Shown: positions 49,535 to 59,345 of the stretch, one piece after another
Layout of the letters: each line of letters starts with the position of its first letter
Numbering within the stretch: position 1 is the stretch's first letter
Origin: Nonomuraea gerenzanensis
GTDB lineage: Bacteria > Actinomycetota > Actinomycetes > Streptosporangiales > Streptosporangiaceae
Length of the DNA: 64,000 nt
Direction: 5' to 3'
NCBI RefSeq assembly: GCF_020215645.1
Contig: NZ_CP084058.1
Span: 10,044,001 to 10,108,000 of the forward strand
Position numbers and translations under genes: made by a program
Notes under the pieces: generated by a model
Database searches by the model: none
What the model saw: the letters and a program-made list of their open reading frames with translations, nothing else
Told to the model about the DNA's origin: nothing

Positions 49535-50302
49535 CTAGATCCGCTGCAGCTCACGGGCGGCGGTGCGGGCCAGCAGCTCGATCTGCGAGTCGTTGAGCAC
49601 GCCGGTGTCGGCCGCCTTCATCAGGCGGGCCGCCGTGCGCGGCCTGAGCAGGGTGAGCCCCTCGGCGGACACCACGCCGTTCCTGGGCAGGATGCCGCAG
49701 TGCACCGCGATCATGGGGTTGATCGTGACCGGGACGCCGGTCTCGCGGGCGAGCAGCTCGGCGAACGCCTCGGCCTTGTCGACCAGGGCCTTGGCGGTCT
49801 TGCTGCCGTACTTCTCGCCGAAGAACAGCCGGCCCACGTAGCAGGCGATCTCGATGTCGGGCGCCCAGGACTCGTTGTCGACGATCCACACGCCGCCCGG
49901 GCCGATCACGAGATGGTCGATGGAGGCCTGGCCGCGGATGGCCCGGCCGTCCAGGACGTGGTAGCCGTGGCGCCGCAGCGAGCGGCGCAGGATCCGGCCG
50001 GTGATGGCCTCGCCCCGCCGGGCGCCGCGCCACACGGCCGTGCGGTAGAAGGAGTACCAGTCGAGCAACCAGTCTCCGCCGTAGACGAGCCCCGCGAGCA
50101 GCAGGCCGGTCAGCGCGGACGCGCCCGAGAGGTCGAACCTCAGGCCGAGCGCCACGCCGATGATGAATCCCACTCCGGCCTTGACGTAACGGTACTTACG
50201 CCGGTTCGGCGCGTCCTCGCGCCAGAACTTCTCGTACCACCACTGCGGGGAAGACCCTGTGTACTTCTCGTTGGGCTGCACGTAGATAGAGCCACCGGGC
50301 AC
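49535..50302 (-). CDS. NERD-domain membrane protein
   Basis: The 255-residue protein has two membrane helices (YVKAGVGFIIGVALGLRF and ASALTGLLLAGLVYGG regions) and a C-terminal NERD (nuclease-related) domain: IDHLVIGPGGVWIVDN carries the restriction-like D and the V-x-D strand, with further AEAFAELLARETG. NERD proteins are predicted nucleases or DNA-processing factors. GTG 50302 is chosen because GGGGAG lies six bases before it; TTG 50386 has no site. Confidence 0.78.
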   Translation of the reverse strand: MPGGSIYVQPNEKYTGSSPQWWYEKFWREDAPNRRKYRYVKAGVGFIIGVALGLRFDLSGASALTGLLLAGLVYGGDWLLDWYSFYRTAVWRGARRGEAITGRILRRSLRRHGYHVLDGRAIRGQASIDHLVIGPGGVWIVDNESWAPDIEIACYVGRLFFGEKYGSKTAKALVDKAEAFAELLARETGVPVTINPMIAVHCGILPRNGVVSAEGLTLLRPRTAARLMKAADTGVLNDSQIELLARTAARELQRI

Positions 50303-50432
50303 GGCAAACTCCCCGAATGAGTAGATGTTGTGCAGGATCTGCCACGCCGAAGATCCCTCGCCGGTCAAGAGATACCCGCTCCCCAACCAAGGCGAGCCTA
50401 AGGTGACGGAATTAGTACCCGCAAGACCATCA

Positions 50433-50446
50433 ACCGACCAGTCGGT
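50433..50446. promoter_or_regulatory. TetR operator upstream of the TetR gene at 50458
   Basis: ACCGAC-CA-GTCGGT lies 11 bp upstream of the TetR start. The sequence ACCGACCAGTCGGTATGC is nearly identical to ACCGACCGGCCGGTATGC upstream of the acyl-CoA dehydrogenase operon. Confidence 0.65.
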
Positions 50447-50457
50447 ATGCTAAGGCG

Positions 50458-51084
50458 GTGACCAAGGGGGACGATGTGAAAGACGAACCGGTCAGGCAGC
50501 GCCTGCTTGCCGAGGCGACCCGGCTGTTCGCCGAGCGGGGCTTCGAGAGCACCTCCGTCCAGGAGATCGTAGTGGCGGCGGGTGTCACCAAGGGCGCCAT
50601 GTACCACTACTTCGACTCCAAGGACGACCTCCTCCACGAGATCTACGCCCGGGTGCTGCGCATGCAGATGGACCGGCTGACGCAGATCGCCGACGGCCCG
50701 GGCACCGTGAAGCAGCGGCTGCACAGGGCCGCGGCCGACGTCGTGGAGACGACGGCCGCCAACCTCGACGACTCGAAGATCTTCTTCAGGTCGATCCACC
50801 TGCTCGCGCCCGAGACGCAGAAGACCGTGCGGGCCGAGCGCCGCCGCTACCACGAGCGTTTCCGCGGCCTCGTGGCGGAGGGGCAGCGCACCGGCGTCTT
50901 CAGCGCCCGCGTCCCGGCGGAGCTGGTCGTGGACTTCTTCTTCGGCTCGGTGCACCACCTGGGCTCCTGGTTCCACGCGGCGGGGCCGCTGACCGGCGCC
51001 CAGGTGGGCAAGCACTTCGCCGACCTGCTGCTGACCTCGCTGGAGGCCCCGCTGTCAGGCGGGCCCGGGGACGTCGACGAGTGA
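50458..51084 (+). CDS. TetR-family regulator (fatty acyl/ACAD-type)
   Basis: The 208-residue protein has a TetR helix-turn-helix (FESTSVQEIVVAAGVTKGAMYHYF, in outline) and a TetR C-terminal domain with aromatic-rich helices (VVDFFFGSVHHLGSWFHAAG). The close convergence and 30-bp overlap with the acyl-CoA dehydrogenase operon and the matching operators suggest it represses both, with an acyl-CoA as likely inducer. Similar TetR proteins (FadR/KstR2-like) act so in actinobacteria. Confidence 0.85.
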   Translation: MTKGDDVKDEPVRQRLLAEATRLFAERGFESTSVQEIVVAAGVTKGAMYHYFDSKDDLLHEIYARVLRMQMDRLTQIADGPGTVKQRLHRAAADVVETTAANLDDSKIFFRSIHLLAPETQKTVRAERRRYHERFRGLVAEGQRTGVFSARVPAELVVDFFFGSVHHLGSWFHAAGPLTGAQVGKHFADLLLTSLEAPLSGGPGDVDE

Positions 51085-52101
51085 GGCCAGCGCCTCACGG
51101 TGATCGCCCGGCGTGCCCAGCGCGATCTCCGTCGCCTTGGCGCGCTTGAGATACAGGTGCACCGGATGCTCCCAGGTCATCCCGATCCCGCCGTGCAACT
51201 GCACGGCCTCCTCGGCCGCGTGCACGGCCACCCCCGCGTTCCACGCCTGGGCCACGGCCACGGAGACCGAGGACGAGTCGGCGACCGCGTTCCTGGCGGC
51301 GGCCCTGGCCCGCACCACGTCCAGCCAGAGATCGGCCAGCCGGTGCTTGATCGACTGGAAGGAGCCGATCGGCCGGGCGAACTGGTGCCGCTCCTTGACG
51401 TAGGCCAGCGTCGTCTCCAGGCACCACTCGGCCACCCCGAGCTGCTCGGAGGCCAGCAGCCCCGCCCCGAACCTGAGCACCGCGGCCAGGTCGCACGCCC
51501 CCACGCGCCGCCCCTGCGCGTTCGCGAACGTCACCGTGGCCACCGGCCTGGTCAGGTCCATCGACGGCGCCACCTCGACGGAGGCGCCCTCGACCGCGTA
51601 CAGGTCGCCGTCCACCGGCACCAGCAGCACGTCCGCCACCTCCGCCCCGGCCACGCCGGTGACGGTCCCGGACAGCCGCCCGCCACCGTCCACGCGCACC
51701 GACGAGCCGCGCGCGGGCGCGTACGGGGAGGCGGCGAACGACACCGCCAGCGCCGCCGTCCGCCGCCCCTCGGCCAGCTCGCCGAGCAGGGCGTCACGGG
51801 TCGGCAGCAGCGCCTGCGTGGCCAGCACCGCGCTGGTGAGGAACGGCACCGGCGCCACCGCGCGGCCCAGCTCCTCAAGCACCACGGCCACCTCGCTGGC
51901 CGACGCGCCCGCGCCGCCCAGCTCCTCGGGGATCAGCAGCCCGGCCACGCCGATCTCGCCGGCCAGCGTCTTCCACAGGTCCAGGTCGTAGGGCTCGGAC
52001 TCGATGCGCTTGAGCACCGCCGCGGGCTGGCAGCGGTCGGCGAGCAGCCCCCGTACGGAGGACCTGAGCTCCTCCTCGACCTCGGAGTACAGCAGGGTCA
52101 T
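51055..52101 (-). CDS. Acyl-CoA dehydrogenase, small-type (third gene of operon)
   Basis: The 348-residue protein is an acyl-CoA dehydrogenase relative with the usual N-terminal helices (AGEIGVAGLLIPEELGGAGA), a degenerate central beta domain and a C-terminal helical domain (QFARPIGSFQSIKHRLAD, VQLHGGIGMTWEHPVHLYLK). Short members of this type often form heteromeric dehydrogenases with a full-length partner, as in steroid side-chain degradation (ChsE and related). Its ATG overlaps the preceding gene by 4 bp. Confidence 0.85.
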   Translation of the reverse strand: MTLLYSEVEEELRSSVRGLLADRCQPAAVLKRIESEPYDLDLWKTLAGEIGVAGLLIPEELGGAGASASEVAVVLEELGRAVAPVPFLTSAVLATQALLPTRDALLGELAEGRRTAALAVSFAASPYAPARGSSVRVDGGGRLSGTVTGVAGAEVADVLLVPVDGDLYAVEGASVEVAPSMDLTRPVATVTFANAQGRRVGACDLAAVLRFGAGLLASEQLGVAEWCLETTLAYVKERHQFARPIGSFQSIKHRLADLWLDVVRARAAARNAVADSSSVSVAVAQAWNAGVAVHAAEEAVQLHGGIGMTWEHPVHLYLKRAKATEIALGTPGDHREALASLVDVPGPA

Positions 52102-53261
52102 CGCGGCAGGTCCTTCCAGGGCACGTCCTTGTCGACACGGGGTTCGGAGGGCAGGCCGAGCACCCGCTCGGAGATGATGTTGCGCAGGATCTCGGAGGTG
52201 CCGCCCTCGATCGAGTTGCCCTTGGCCCGCAGGTAGCGGTAGCCGGGGCCGCGGCCGTAGAAGTCGACGTCCTCCGAACGGCGGAAGGTCCAGTCGTCGT
52301 AGCTCAGGTCGCGCCGCAGCTCCACGTCCAGCCCGGTCAGCGCCTGGTTGAGCCGGGCGAACGAGAGCTTCATGCCCGACCCCTCGGGCCCCGGCTGCCC
52401 GGCGGCGAGCTGCTCACGCAGCCGCGCCCCCGACAGACGGGTCACCTCGGCCTCCACCCACAACGACAGCAGCCGCTGGTGCAGGTCGTGGGTACGCAGC
52501 TCGGGCTGCTCCCGCCAGGCCGACAGCACGGTGGCCAGCACCCCGCCGCCGCGCCGCGTGGGCGCTCCGCCGATGGCGACCCGCTCGTTCATCAGCGTGG
52601 TCTGCGCCACCCGCCACCCGTCACCGACCTCACCCAGCCGCAGGTCGTCGGAGAGCCGCACGCCGGTCAGGAACACCTCGTTGAACTCGGCCTCACCGGT
52701 GATCTGCCGCAACGGCCGCACCTCGACGCCGGGCGCCTGCATGTCGCAGACGAAGTACGTCAGGCCGCGGTGCTTGGGCACGTCCGGGTCGGTACGGGTG
52801 ACGAGGATCGCCCACCGCGAGTGGTGCGCGCCGGACGTCCACACCTTCTGGCCGTCCACGACCCACTCGTCACCGTCCCTGACGGCCCGCGTCGCCAGCG
52901 TCGCCAGGTCGGAGCCGGCGCCGGGCTCGCTGAAGAGCTGGCACCAGATCTCCTCGCCCGTCCACAGCGGACGCAGGAACCGGCGCTTCTGCTCCTCGGT
53001 CCCGAACGCCAGAATCGTCGGCGCCGCCATGCCCAGGCCGATGCCCTGCTTACCGCCGGTGATCTGCGGCGTGTCGGCCAGCTCCCGCTCGACGACCTGC
53101 TGCAGCTCCCGGGGAGCCCCCAGCCCGCCGAGCCCCACGGGGAACCACACCCACGCCAGGCCCGCGTCGAACCTGGCCCGCAGGAACTCCAGCCGGTCCC
53201 CGCTGGGGTCGTGCTCGCCGAGGAACGCGGCCACGCGTTCCTTGATCTCAGCTTCGTTCAC
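52098..53261 (-). CDS. Acyl-CoA dehydrogenase (second gene of operon)
   Basis: The 387-residue enzyme has the family features: [17 protein letters not shown] and [20 protein letters not shown] in the central domain, plus [20 protein letters not shown] at the end with FAD contacts. It likely oxidises an acyl-CoA to the enoyl-CoA and pairs with the smaller third protein. GTG 53261 overlaps the first gene's stop as GTGA; longer in-frame extension upstream lies within that gene and is not used. Confidence 0.87.
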   Translation of the reverse strand: MNEAEIKERVAAFLGEHDPSGDRLEFLRARFDAGLAWVWFPVGLGGLGAPRELQQVVERELADTPQITGGKQGIGLGMAAPTILAFGTEEQKRRFLRPLWTGEEIWCQLFSEPGAGSDLATLATRAVRDGDEWVVDGQKVWTSGAHHSRWAILVTRTDPDVPKHRGLTYFVCDMQAPGVEVRPLRQITGEAEFNEVFLTGVRLSDDLRLGEVGDGWRVAQTTLMNERVAIGGAPTRRGGGVLATVLSAWREQPELRTHDLHQRLLSLWVEAEVTRLSGARLREQLAAGQPGPEGSGMKLSFARLNQALTGLDVELRRDLSYDDWTFRRSEDVDFYGRGPGYRYLRAKGNSIEGGTSEILRNIISERVLGLPSEPRVDKDVPWKDLPR

Positions 53262-54460
53262 ATCCACCTCTTCAGCTCGCGATAGGCCAGCGATCGCTTG
53301 TGCACCTCGTCCGGGCCGTCGGCCAGGCGCAGGGAGCGGGCTCCGGCCCAGAGGCCGGCCAGGGGGAAGTCCTGGGAGACGCCGCCCGCGCCGTGCACCT
53401 GCACGGCCTTGTCGAGGATCCACTCCACGGTGATGGGAGTGGAGATCTTGATGGCCTGGATCTCCGTGTGGGCGCCCTGGTTGCCCACGGTGTCCATGAG
53501 CCAGGCCGTCTTCAGGACGAGCAGGCGGGCCTGCTCGATCTTGATCCGGGATTCGGCGATCCAGTCCTGGACGACGCCCTGCTGCGCGACGGGCTTGCCG
53601 AACGTCGTCCTGGCCAGGGCCCGCTTGCACATCATCTCGACCGCGCGCTCGGCCATGCCGATCAGGCGCATGCAGTGGTGGATGCGGCCGGGGCCGAGCC
53701 TGGCCTGGGCGATGGCGAAGCCGCCGCCGTCCTCGCCGATGAGGTTGGCCGCCGGGACGCGGACGTCCTCGAAGAGGATCTCGGCATGGCCCCCGTGGTC
53801 GGCGTCGGTGTAGCCGAAGACATGCATGCCGCGCTTGATGTGCAGGCCGGGGGTGTCGCGGGGGACGAGGATCATGCTCTGCTGGCGGTGCTTGGGCGCG
53901 TCCGGGTTCGTCTTCCCCATGACGATGAAGATCTTGCAGTTGGGGTTCATCGCGCCGGAGATGAACCACTTGCGGCCGTTGATGACGTACTCGTCGCCGT
54001 CGCGGGTGATGGAGGTGGCGATGTTGGTGGCGTCGGAGGAGGCCACGTCGGGCTCGGTCATCGCGAACGCCGAGCGGATCTCACCGTCGAGCAGCGGCTG
54101 GAGCCACTCCTTGCGCTGCCACTCGTTGCCGAACATGGACAGCACTTCCATGTTGCCCGTGTCGGGTGCCGCGCAGTTGGTGGCGACGGGGGCGATGGAC
54201 GGACTCCGGCCCATGATCTCGGCCAGGGGCGCGTACTGGAGGTTCGTCAGGCCGGCGCCGTGCTCGCCCGGCAGGAACAGGTTCCACAGGCCGCGTTTCC
54301 TGGCCTCGTCCTTGAGGTCGGCGAGCAGGGGTGGCGGGCTCCAGCCGCTGGTGGCCGCCTGCTCCTCGAAGGCCGGCTCGGCCGGATAGACGCATTCGTC
54401 CATGAAGTTGAGCAGGCGCTCGCGCAGGTCCTCGGTGACTTGGTCGAAGGCGAAGTCCAT
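53258..54460 (-). CDS. Acyl-CoA dehydrogenase (first gene of operon)
   Basis: The 400-residue enzyme belongs to the ACAD10/11-like or long-chain class ([64 protein letters not shown]). It shows the FAD-binding block and a conserved R-x-G ending. Start ATG 54460 is set by family length. The operator at 54472-54487 lies 12 bp upstream. With the next two genes it forms a fatty-acid or sterol-like acyl-CoA oxidation unit. Confidence 0.87.
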   Translation of the reverse strand: MDFAFDQVTEDLRERLLNFMDECVYPAEPAFEEQAATSGWSPPPLLADLKDEARKRGLWNLFLPGEHGAGLTNLQYAPLAEIMGRSPSIAPVATNCAAPDTGNMEVLSMFGNEWQRKEWLQPLLDGEIRSAFAMTEPDVASSDATNIATSITRDGDEYVINGRKWFISGAMNPNCKIFIVMGKTNPDAPKHRQQSMILVPRDTPGLHIKRGMHVFGYTDADHGGHAEILFEDVRVPAANLIGEDGGGFAIAQARLGPGRIHHCMRLIGMAERAVEMMCKRALARTTFGKPVAQQGVVQDWIAESRIKIEQARLLVLKTAWLMDTVGNQGAHTEIQAIKISTPITVEWILDKAVQVHGAGGVSQDFPLAGLWAGARSLRLADGPDEVHKRSLAYRELKRWM

Positions 54461-54471
54461 GGGCGTGAGCC

Positions 54472-54487
54472 TACCGACCGGCCGGTA
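54472..54487. promoter_or_regulatory. TetR operator upstream of the acyl-CoA dehydrogenase operon
   Basis: TACCGACC-GGCCGGTA is a 16-bp dyad with one mismatch per half, 12 bp upstream of the first dehydrogenase gene. It matches the element upstream of the TetR gene at 50458. Confidence 0.65.
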
Positions 54488-54566
54488 TGCGTGTCGACAG
54501 GTGGTTCCCCGTAAAAAGGTGCAGGTGGCCATAAAAGTGGCATGAGTGGTCTCATAGGGTTTCGGC

Positions 54567-55157
54567 ATGACCGCGAAGCTGCCTGCGCCTGTGGTGCTCG
54601 AGAACGACGTCGTCCGTCTTGAGCCGCTCACCATGGATCACGTTCCGGACCTGTTCGCCGCCGGTGGCGGCGACGAGGAGCTGTGGCGCTGGCTGCCGAT
54701 CGACGCCCCGCGCACCGAGGAGGAGCTGGGCAAGGTCGCCAGGAAGCTGATCGACGACGACGTGCACGTGCCGCACGCCGTGGTGCTCAAGGAGAGCGGC
54801 CGCGCCGTCGGCTGGACGACCTACGCCGACGTGCCCGGCTTCGAGGCCAGCGTCGAGATCGGCTGGACCTGGTACGGCAGGGCCGTCTGGCGCACGGCCG
54901 TGAACACGAGCTGCAAGCTGCTGCTGATCGACCACGCCTTCGCCCTCGGCTACAACCGCGTCCTGCTCAAGACCGACAACCTCAACCTCCGCTCGCAGAA
55001 CGCCATCAGACGCATCGGCGGCGTGCACGAGGGCACCCTGCGCCGTCACCGTAAGCGCTCGGACGGCACCTGGCGCGACACCGTGTGTTTCGGCATCCTC
55101 GAAGAGGAATGGCCGCAGCACCGCGACCGGCTGGCGGCCCGGCTGCGCCATTCCTGA
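54567..55157 (+). CDS. GNAT-family N-acetyltransferase (RimJ/RimL-like)
   Basis: The 196-residue protein has the RimJ/RimL pattern: an N-terminal [16 protein letters not shown] strand-helix, [40 protein letters not shown] acetyl-CoA-binding region and [20 protein letters not shown]. It likely acetylates a protein N-terminus, antibiotic or amine. It diverges from the acyl-CoA dehydrogenase operon. Confidence 0.88.
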   Translation: MTAKLPAPVVLENDVVRLEPLTMDHVPDLFAAGGGDEELWRWLPIDAPRTEEELGKVARKLIDDDVHVPHAVVLKESGRAVGWTTYADVPGFEASVEIGWTWYGRAVWRTAVNTSCKLLLIDHAFALGYNRVLLKTDNLNLRSQNAIRRIGGVHEGTLRRHRKRSDGTWRDTVCFGILEEEWPQHRDRLAARLRHS

Positions 55158-55225
55158 CCTGCCTGCACCTCTGACCTTTTCCAGCCCGCTCGAACCTTTT
55201 GCAGAAGGGCGGCGTCTCATCCCGC

Positions 55226-57712
55226 ATGACCGATCGGCTGGGGGGCTACTGGCTCGGCGCCCGGCTCGACGGCGGCGGGCGGGTCGTCGTGCGCGAGGCG
55301 TACGACGAGGCGGGTGGCCGGCACGCGCTGGGGGTGCCGTGCCTGCCTGACGCGGAGGCACGGGCCCGGCTGGCCGCCTCGGCGGAGGCGGCCGGGCGCG
55401 TCCACTCGCTGTCGGTGGCCAAGGTGACCGCTGTCTGTCTGGACGGGGAGGCGCCCTACCTGGTCAGCGAGTACATCGAGGGGCCTACGCTGCGTCAGGT
55501 GGTGGAGCGGCACGGGCCGTACAGCGGTGACGACCTCTACCGGCTGGCCGCCGCCACGGCCACCGCGCTGGCGGCGGTGCACGAGGCGGGCGCGACGCAC
55601 GGGGCGCTGACGCCGGACAAGGTCGTGCTGGGGGGCGAGGGGCCTCGGCTGGTCGGTCTGGGGCTGGCGGGGGACGGTGGCGGGCCGGCCGCGGATGTTC
55701 TGGCGTGGGGGCGGCTGCTGGTGTACGCCGCCTACGGGCCGGACGCCCGACCGGACGCCCCACCGGACGACGGCCGGTCGAACGGGACGCGAGCGGGCAG
55801 CGGGCAGTCGAAGGGGACGCGGGCGGAAGCGGCGCGGGCGGAAGGCGGGCGATTAGACGGCGGTGAGCGCTTCGACCGGCCGTTGCGCGGGCTCGTGGCC
55901 GCCGCGCTGCGCCGCGACCCCGACCGCCGCCCGAGCGCCCGCCAGCTCCTGATGTCCCTCCTCGACGCCCCCCAGTCACAGCAGGGCCGCCTGCTACCCC
56001 CCGGCCCCATCGACGACCCACCGCTCGGAGCCCGCGCCGAGGCCGTCCACGCCGCGCTCAGCCCGGCGGAGCAGGACCTGGTGCCGGAGGTGTTCCTGCG
56101 GCTGGTGGGTGTCGACTCCGAGGGCGCCGACACGGTGGTGAGCGTGAGCCGGGACGAGCTGGTCGCCGGGCGCGGGGCCGACGAGGTGGCGGCGATCGAG
56201 GGGGTGCTGGCGGCGTACGGGACGGCGGGGCTGGTCACGGAGCCGCCGGCGATCGCGCACGCCGCGCTGTTACGGGCCTGGCCGCGGCTGCGGGAGTGGC
56301 TGGACGGGGAGCGGGCCGGGCTGGCGGTGCACAGGGAGCTGGCGGAGGCGGCGCGGCGGTGGGAGGCGGGCGGGCGCCGCGAGGCGCTGCTCTTCCGGGG
56401 GGAGCCGCTGGACAGGGCGCTGGCGTGGGCCGCCGGCGGGCGGCGGCGGGTGACGTTGAGCGCGGGCGAGCAGACCTTCCTGGACGCCGGCCTGGCCTCG
56501 GTGCGGCGACGTGCCCGCAGGAGGCGTACGGCCACGGCGGGGCTGTTGTCGGTGGCCATGGTGGCCGTGCTGCTGGCGCTGTGGCAGCGCGGCGTGGCCG
56601 ACGGGCGGCTGGACGAGACGATGGCCAGGGTGGCGGCGTCGCGGGCGGAGTCGGTGCGGGTGAGCGACCCCGTGACCGCGCGCAAGCTGGGCCTGGCCGC
56701 CTGGCTGCTGGCGCCGATCCCGGAGAGCAGGCGGGCGCTGACGGTCAGCGATCCGGCGGTGGAGGTGTTCACGGACCCGTACGCGGGGCCGCGCGCCCTG
56801 CACGCCATCACCGGCGACGGCGCCACGCTCGCCGCCCTGGACGAGACCACGCTACGGCTGTACGACCTGGCCTCGGGCCGGCTGCTGGCCGCCACGGCGG
56901 GCCCGGCGCAGAGCGTCAGGGCGCTGGCCTGGTCGCCGGACGGCCGGACGCTGGCGCTGGTCGGGGTGGACCGCTCGTACCTGTACGACCTGCGTACCGG
57001 GATCCTGGGCCGTCCCTTCGGCCGCGGGCTGGGGGCGCCGGGCGAGCAGTCGGCCTGGTTCAGCCCGGGCGGCGGGCTGCTGTTCGCGGCGGCCAGGCAG
57101 TCGGGCGAGCGCTGGGCGTGGGACCTGCGGGCCGGGCGGGCGGCCTACGTCGGCGAGTACGCGGTGATCGGCCCCGGTGACCGGGTGGCCCTGGTGTTCG
57201 ACGGCAAGCGCTCGCAGATCAGGCGGGCCGGCCGGACGTTCCCCGCGCCGTGGCTGGACCGGATGCCGTGGGAGTACACGACGTTCGCCCCCGACGGCGT
57301 GCGGGTGGCGATCGCCGAGGAGACCGGCATCCAGATCTACGGCCTGGACGGCGTGCCCACCCACAACAGCCGGTACCGCCCCTCCCCCGGCCACCTGCGC
57401 TTCAGCTGGGACGGGCGGCTGCTGGTCAGCACCGACAGCGACCGCGTGCGGGTCTGGCGGCTCGACCACGGCACGCGGATCGCCGACCGGCAGGTGCCCG
57501 CCTCCGCCGACCGGCCCGCTCAGGCGGCGATCTCCGCGGACGGGCGGTGGCTGCGCGTGCTGGCGGGGCGTGGCACGGTCCTGACCATCGACCTGGCGGC
57601 GCCGTCGGCGCCCGCGCGGCCGGAGGTGTGGGTGTGCGAGCGTTACGGCCCGCTCTCGCCCGAGGAGTGGGGGCGGCACCTGCCCGAGGTGCCCTACCGG
57701 CGCACCTGCTGA
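55226..57712 (+). CDS. Pseudokinase / STAND-remnant / transmembrane / WD40-like protein
   Basis: The 828-residue protein starts with a Ser/Thr-kinase-like lobe (about 1-240) lacking the VAIK lysine, with HRD changed to H125-G-A and DFG to a G-L-G stretch. After a charged low-complexity linker (180-220) follows the winged-helix/helical end of STAND ATPases (EVFLRLVGVDSEGAD, AHAALLRAWPRLREWLDGE, ARRWEAGGRREALLFRGEPL), but no P-loop NTPase precedes it. A membrane helix (about 435-453) precedes a C-terminal beta-propeller-like region (510-828). ATG 55226 is preferred; TTG 55199 is possible. Confidence 0.72.
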   Translation: MTDRLGGYWLGARLDGGGRVVVREAYDEAGGRHALGVPCLPDAEARARLAASAEAAGRVHSLSVAKVTAVCLDGEAPYLVSEYIEGPTLRQVVERHGPYSGDDLYRLAAATATALAAVHEAGATHGALTPDKVVLGGEGPRLVGLGLAGDGGGPAADVLAWGRLLVYAAYGPDARPDAPPDDGRSNGTRAGSGQSKGTRAEAARAEGGRLDGGERFDRPLRGLVAAALRRDPDRRPSARQLLMSLLDAPQSQQGRLLPPGPIDDPPLGARAEAVHAALSPAEQDLVPEVFLRLVGVDSEGADTVVSVSRDELVAGRGADEVAAIEGVLAAYGTAGLVTEPPAIAHAALLRAWPRLREWLDGERAGLAVHRELAEAARRWEAGGRREALLFRGEPLDRALAWAAGGRRRVTLSAGEQTFLDAGLASVRRRARRRRTATAGLLSVAMVAVLLALWQRGVADGRLDETMARVAASRAESVRVSDPVTARKLGLAAWLLAPIPESRRALTVSDPAVEVFTDPYAGPRALHAITGDGATLAALDETTLRLYDLASGRLLAATAGPAQSVRALAWSPDGRTLALVGVDRSYLYDLRTGILGRPFGRGLGAPGEQSAWFSPGGGLLFAAARQSGERWAWDLRAGRAAYVGEYAVIGPGDRVALVFDGKRSQIRRAGRTFPAPWLDRMPWEYTTFAPDGVRVAIAEETGIQIYGLDGVPTHNSRYRPSPGHLRFSWDGRLLVSTDSDRVRVWRLDHGTRIADRQVPASADRPAQAAISADGRWLRVLAGRGTVLTIDLAAPSAPARPEVWVCERYGPLSPEEWGRHLPEVPYRRTC

Positions 57713-57822
57713 AATACGCCTGAGAGTGCCGCGTGCGGAAGCGCCGCTGGGACGAGACGGCCTCGTGACGGAGGCATGATTGTGTACTCACCCGTATGCG
57801 AGGCTGGTTTCGGAGGAGTGTC

Positions 57823-59337
57823 ATGAAGACAGGCGCCACCCTGCGCGCGGTCATGACCGCGCTCGGCGGGCCGGTGACCGGGCTCATCACGGCCCCCGAC
57901 GGGCTGGACGTCGAGCTGCGCGCCGTCGTCATCGCCGAGCCGGGCGACCCGGTCGGACCGGGAGACCTGGTGCTGGTGGCGGGCGCGCGCGGCGAGGTCG
58001 CCGTGCCGGTGATCGAGGCCGCGGCCGGGTGCGGCGCGGCGGCGGTCGCGGTGAAGGGCGAACCGGTGGAGGCGATGCGGCAGGCCGGGATCGCCGTGCT
58101 CGGCATCGACCCCGACGCCCGCTGGGACCAGGTGGAGACGCTCGCCCGCGCCGTCATCGAGGGCGGCGGCGACGGCCCGGGCGGCCACCAGGACCTGTTC
58201 TCGCTGGCGCAGACCGTCGCCACGCTGACCGGCGGCGCCGTCACGATCGAGGACACCGCGCACCGCGTGCTGGCCTACTCCGAGTCCGACGACGAGGTGG
58301 ACGAGCTGCGCCGCCAGTCCATCCTGGGCCGCAACTGCCCGGAGCCCTACCTCGCCCACCTGCGCGAGTGGGGCGTCTACCAGCGGTTGTGGGCGGGCGA
58401 GGAGGTCGTGGACATCGCCGAGCGGCCTGATTTGGGCGTGCGCCGCAGGCTCGTCATCGGCGTGCACGCGGGCAACCGGCCGCTGGGCAGCATCTGGGTG
58501 CAGGAGGGGCGGGCGCCGCTGACCGGGCACAGCGCCGAGACGCTGCGCGGCGCGGGCCGGCTGGCCGCGCTGCACCTGGCCCGCCTGTACGGCGGCACCG
58601 CGACGGCCCGCGCCGGCGAGGACCTCGCGGTCGGACTGCTGACCGGCGGCTTCGACTCCGAGGGGCTGGCCAGGCACCTGGGCATCGACCCCGCGGCCCC
58701 GACCGCGGTGATCGCCGTGGACCTGCGCGAGCGGCCCGACCGCTCCTGGCTGGAGCTGCGCAGGACCCAGGCCACCGAGATCATCTCGGTGCACGCCGCC
58801 GCCTACCGGCGCGACGCCATGGTGATCCCGGCGTGCGGCTTCATCTACATCCTGCTGCCCGACCCGGCCCGCGCCACGCTGCCCGCCTGGGCCACCGACG
58901 TGGTGGCGGCGCTGCGGCGGCACCTGGGCACGCCCGTGCAGGCGGCGGTCTGCGGCGTGGCCGCGCACGTGAGTGAGGTGCCGAGGGCGAAGAAGGAGGG
59001 CGGCAAGATCCTGGAGATCATCGCCTCGGCGCCGGAGCGGCTGGTGGCCACGCTGGCGGAGGTGCGCTCCTCGATCGTGCTGCGCGACATGCTGAACGTG
59101 CTGCGCGACAGCGGGCTGCACGACCCGTCGCTCGACGCGCTGGAGCCCGAGCTGGCGCACACCCTGCTGGCCTACCTGGACGCGTTCGGCGACGTGGCGA
59201 CCGCGGCCGAGGCCCTGCACGTGCATCCGAACACCGTGCGGCACCGGCTGCGGCGGGCCGGCGCGACCACCGGGATCGACCTGTCCGACCCGGAGCAGCG
59301 CCTGGTCGCCATGATCCAGCTTCGTCTGGGCTCCTGA
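57823..59337 (+). CDS. PucR-family transcriptional regulator
   Basis: The 504-residue regulator has a PucR N-terminal domain (TLRAVMTALGGPVTGLI through AGIAVLGIDPD), a GGDEF-like central domain of the CdaR type, and a C-terminal PucR helix-turn-helix: LLAYLDAFGDVATAAEALHV and HPNTVRHRLRRA. PucR proteins activate purine or amino-acid catabolism genes; no such operon is adjacent, so the target is unknown. GGAGGAG precedes ATG 57823. Confidence 0.88.
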   Translation: MKTGATLRAVMTALGGPVTGLITAPDGLDVELRAVVIAEPGDPVGPGDLVLVAGARGEVAVPVIEAAAGCGAAAVAVKGEPVEAMRQAGIAVLGIDPDARWDQVETLARAVIEGGGDGPGGHQDLFSLAQTVATLTGGAVTIEDTAHRVLAYSESDDEVDELRRQSILGRNCPEPYLAHLREWGVYQRLWAGEEVVDIAERPDLGVRRRLVIGVHAGNRPLGSIWVQEGRAPLTGHSAETLRGAGRLAALHLARLYGGTATARAGEDLAVGLLTGGFDSEGLARHLGIDPAAPTAVIAVDLRERPDRSWLELRRTQATEIISVHAAAYRRDAMVIPACGFIYILLPDPARATLPAWATDVVAALRRHLGTPVQAAVCGVAAHVSEVPRAKKEGGKILEIIASAPERLVATLAEVRSSIVLRDMLNVLRDSGLHDPSLDALEPELAHTLLAYLDAFGDVATAAEALHVHPNTVRHRLRRAGATTGIDLSDPEQRLVAMIQLRLGS

Positions 59338-59345
59338 AGGCTTCC

